From NCBI GenBank assembly GCA_007125355.1, contig SLDG01000217.1:1-37892 (forward strand): 37,892 nucleotides of DNA, in the 5' to 3' direction. Below are positions 36,231 to 37,892 of the stretch, piece after piece. The position numbers and the translations under genes were made by a program. The notes under the pieces were generated by a model. That model was not told where the DNA came from and searched no databases. It saw only the letters and a list, made by a program, of their open reading frames with translations. Each line of letters opens with the position of its first letter. The first letter of the stretch is position 1. Source of the DNA: Balneolales bacterium (GTDB lineage: Bacteria; Bacteroidota; Rhodothermia; Balneolales; Cyclonatronaceae).

Positions 36231-37589
36231 CTAAATTGTTTTAGAATAGGTGGGAGTAGTACTTTTCTGCGCAAGATATTCATCAAACACCATTGCGATA
36301 TTTCTTAAAAAGTGGCGACCTTCGGGATAAATTTCAACCGAGTCGGGTGCCACTTTTAGAATACCATCATCTTCAAATGGTTGAAGTTGTTTCAGTTCAT
36401 TAGCAAAGAATTCCACGGCATTGATATTCCACTTTTGGCTGACATCTTTAAAAACAAGGCTTCGGCTGCACATAATCTGCATGATAACATCCCTGCGTAA
36501 ACGGTCGTCGCCGGTCAATTTTAGTCCTTTAACCCAGGCATCTCCACGGCGTTCTATGGACTGTGACCAGTCGTCAAGCCCTTTATAGTTTTGGAAGTAA
36601 TAATCGCCAACCGAGCTAATACTCGACATCCCCAATCCATACAAATCCAGCCCTGACAAGGTGCTGTATCCCTGGAAATTTCGCTGAAGGGTTTTGTTTT
36701 TAAGCGATACGGCAAGTTCATCGTCGGGACGCGCAAAATGATCCATTCCGATGTGAACCATCCCAAGTTTTTCCATGTAATCTATGGCATCCTGCAATAG
36801 TTGCAGTTTTTCGTTGGGCGCAGGCAGGTCTTTATCTTCAAGCAGCTTTTGCGCGGGCTTTATCCATGGGACGTGAGCGTAGCTGTAAATAGCAAAACGG
36901 TCTGCCTGCAATGCGGCGGCGGCATCAAGCGTGTTTTTAAATCGCTCACTTGTTTGCTTCGGCAGTCCGTAAATAATATCCAGATTCACCGAGCTGATTC
37001 CCGCCTTTCGAAGCGTGTTCATTACGCCCTCGACCATCGAAAATGGCTGAATCCGATGGATTGCTTTTTGTACCTCATCGTTGACATCCTGCATGCCAAT
37101 CGAAGCCCGGTTCATACCATAATCCATCATTGCCTCGAGGTGTGACTCTGTAAACGAGCGCGGATCAATTTCGACACTGTACTCGGCATTGAGGTCAATA
37201 TTCAGATATTTGTGCAGCATTTTCCCGAGATGTCGGAGCTGTACAGGCGAAAGGAATGTAGGTGTACCGCCACCGTAGTGCACCTGCCGCACGTTATGCT
37301 CAGGATGCAGATTTCGGGCTAAGGTCTTGATTTCCTTTTCAAGCACCTTTAGATATTCATCGGCCTGCCCTTTGTTTTTGGTGATTACCGTGGTACAACC
37401 ACAGTACCAGCACAATGAAGCACAAAAAGGTAAGTGGATGTAAATGGAGACATCACGGGGAACAACGTTTCTGTCAATGAGATAACGTTGCAAAGATTCG
37501 CGCTCAACAGGCTGGAATTCTACAGCCGTTGGATACGACGTGTATCGGGGACCCGGAACATTGTATTTTTTGATCAGTTCAGCTGACAT
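36231..37589 (-). CDS. hemN: Oxygen-independent coproporphyrinogen III oxidase
   Basis: 'YNVPGPRYTSYPTAVEFQP', radical-SAM 'IYIHLPFCASLCWYCGCTTVITKN', 'VHYGGGTPTFLSPVQLRHL', 'VNLDIIYGLPKQT'. Confidence 0.96.
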   Translation of the reverse strand: MSAELIKKYNVPGPRYTSYPTAVEFQPVERESLQRYLIDRNVVPRDVSIYIHLPFCASLCWYCGCTTVITKNKGQADEYLKVLEKEIKTLARNLHPEHNVRQVHYGGGTPTFLSPVQLRHLGKMLHKYLNIDLNAEYSVEIDPRSFTESHLEAMMDYGMNRASIGMQDVNDEVQKAIHRIQPFSMVEGVMNTLRKAGISSVNLDIIYGLPKQTSERFKNTLDAAAALQADRFAIYSYAHVPWIKPAQKLLEDKDLPAPNEKLQLLQDAIDYMEKLGMVHIGMDHFARPDDELAVSLKNKTLQRNFQGYSTLSGLDLYGLGMSSISSVGDYYFQNYKGLDDWSQSIERRGDAWVKGLKLTGDDRLRRDVIMQIMCSRSLVFKDVSQKWNINAVEFFANELKQLQPFEDDGILKVAPDSVEIYPEGRHFLRNIAMVFDEYLAQKSTTPTYSKTI

Positions 37590-37815
37590 AGTTCGATTAA
37601 CAACTTATGGATGGCAAAATGCTCAATCCATTCAAATAATTATAATATTAATATACGAATAATTGAGGTAAAAATAAAAGCAAGGGGAGGAATTCAGAAT
37701 GCAGAATTTGAGGAGGGGGAAGGGGAATTCAAAATGTAAAATTCAAAATTTAGAATTTTTGGGGATATGGGCGAGGCTCTGAGCACTTGTCATTTTACTG
37801 ACGCTCTTTAATAAC

Positions 37816-37831
37816 TGTCATTTCGAGGGTA
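37816..37831 (+). repeat. 16-bp exact repeat TGTCATTTCGAGGGTA (also at 31902-31917)
   Basis: Identical 16-mer in two intergenic regions of the window. Confidence 0.7.
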
Positions 37832-37892
37832 CACTTGGGCAACATTTGAAGTATAAACCATGAAACCCCGAAGCAAGCTACCCCAAAGCATA

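Overview
Chromosomal window from a Bacteroidota/Balneolota-like (FCB group) bacterium; the lineage is inferred from gene content and promoter style. From left to right it contains: (1) a minus-strand flagellar basal-body operon, flgB-flgC-small ORF-fliE-fliF-fliG-fliH-fliI-fliJ-motE-like-fliK-like (partial), headed by a well-spaced sigma-54-type promoter and divergent from a soluble histidine kinase; (2) an orphan protein resembling DUF3987 with an apparently lost P-loop; (3) gltA and ppdK; (4) an 11-subunit complex I operon, nuoABCDHIJKLMN, lacking nuoEFG; (5) a cysteine-rich HEPN-like ORF and an Rrf2-family regulator; (6) a 2-oxoacid:ferredoxin oxidoreductase (korAB) with a very acidic ferredoxin; (7) a SAM methyltransferase, a PrsW-like protease, a STAS protein, a heme-copper-oxidase-subunit-I-like membrane protein and hemN. 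The most striking observation is that NuoI carries a long C-terminal tail of about 25 tandem heptapeptides (consensus K-[GS]-[VI]-P-[GT]-x-A) with 34 Lys/Arg and no Asp/Glu. The nearby ferredoxin has 29 Asp/Glu against 5 Lys/Arg. This suggests an electrostatic ferredoxin-docking tail replacing the missing NADH module. A TIR-bounded intergenic element occurs twice, both times between convergent genes. One copy carries what looks like a nested 87-bp insertion flanked by an 8-bp duplication.
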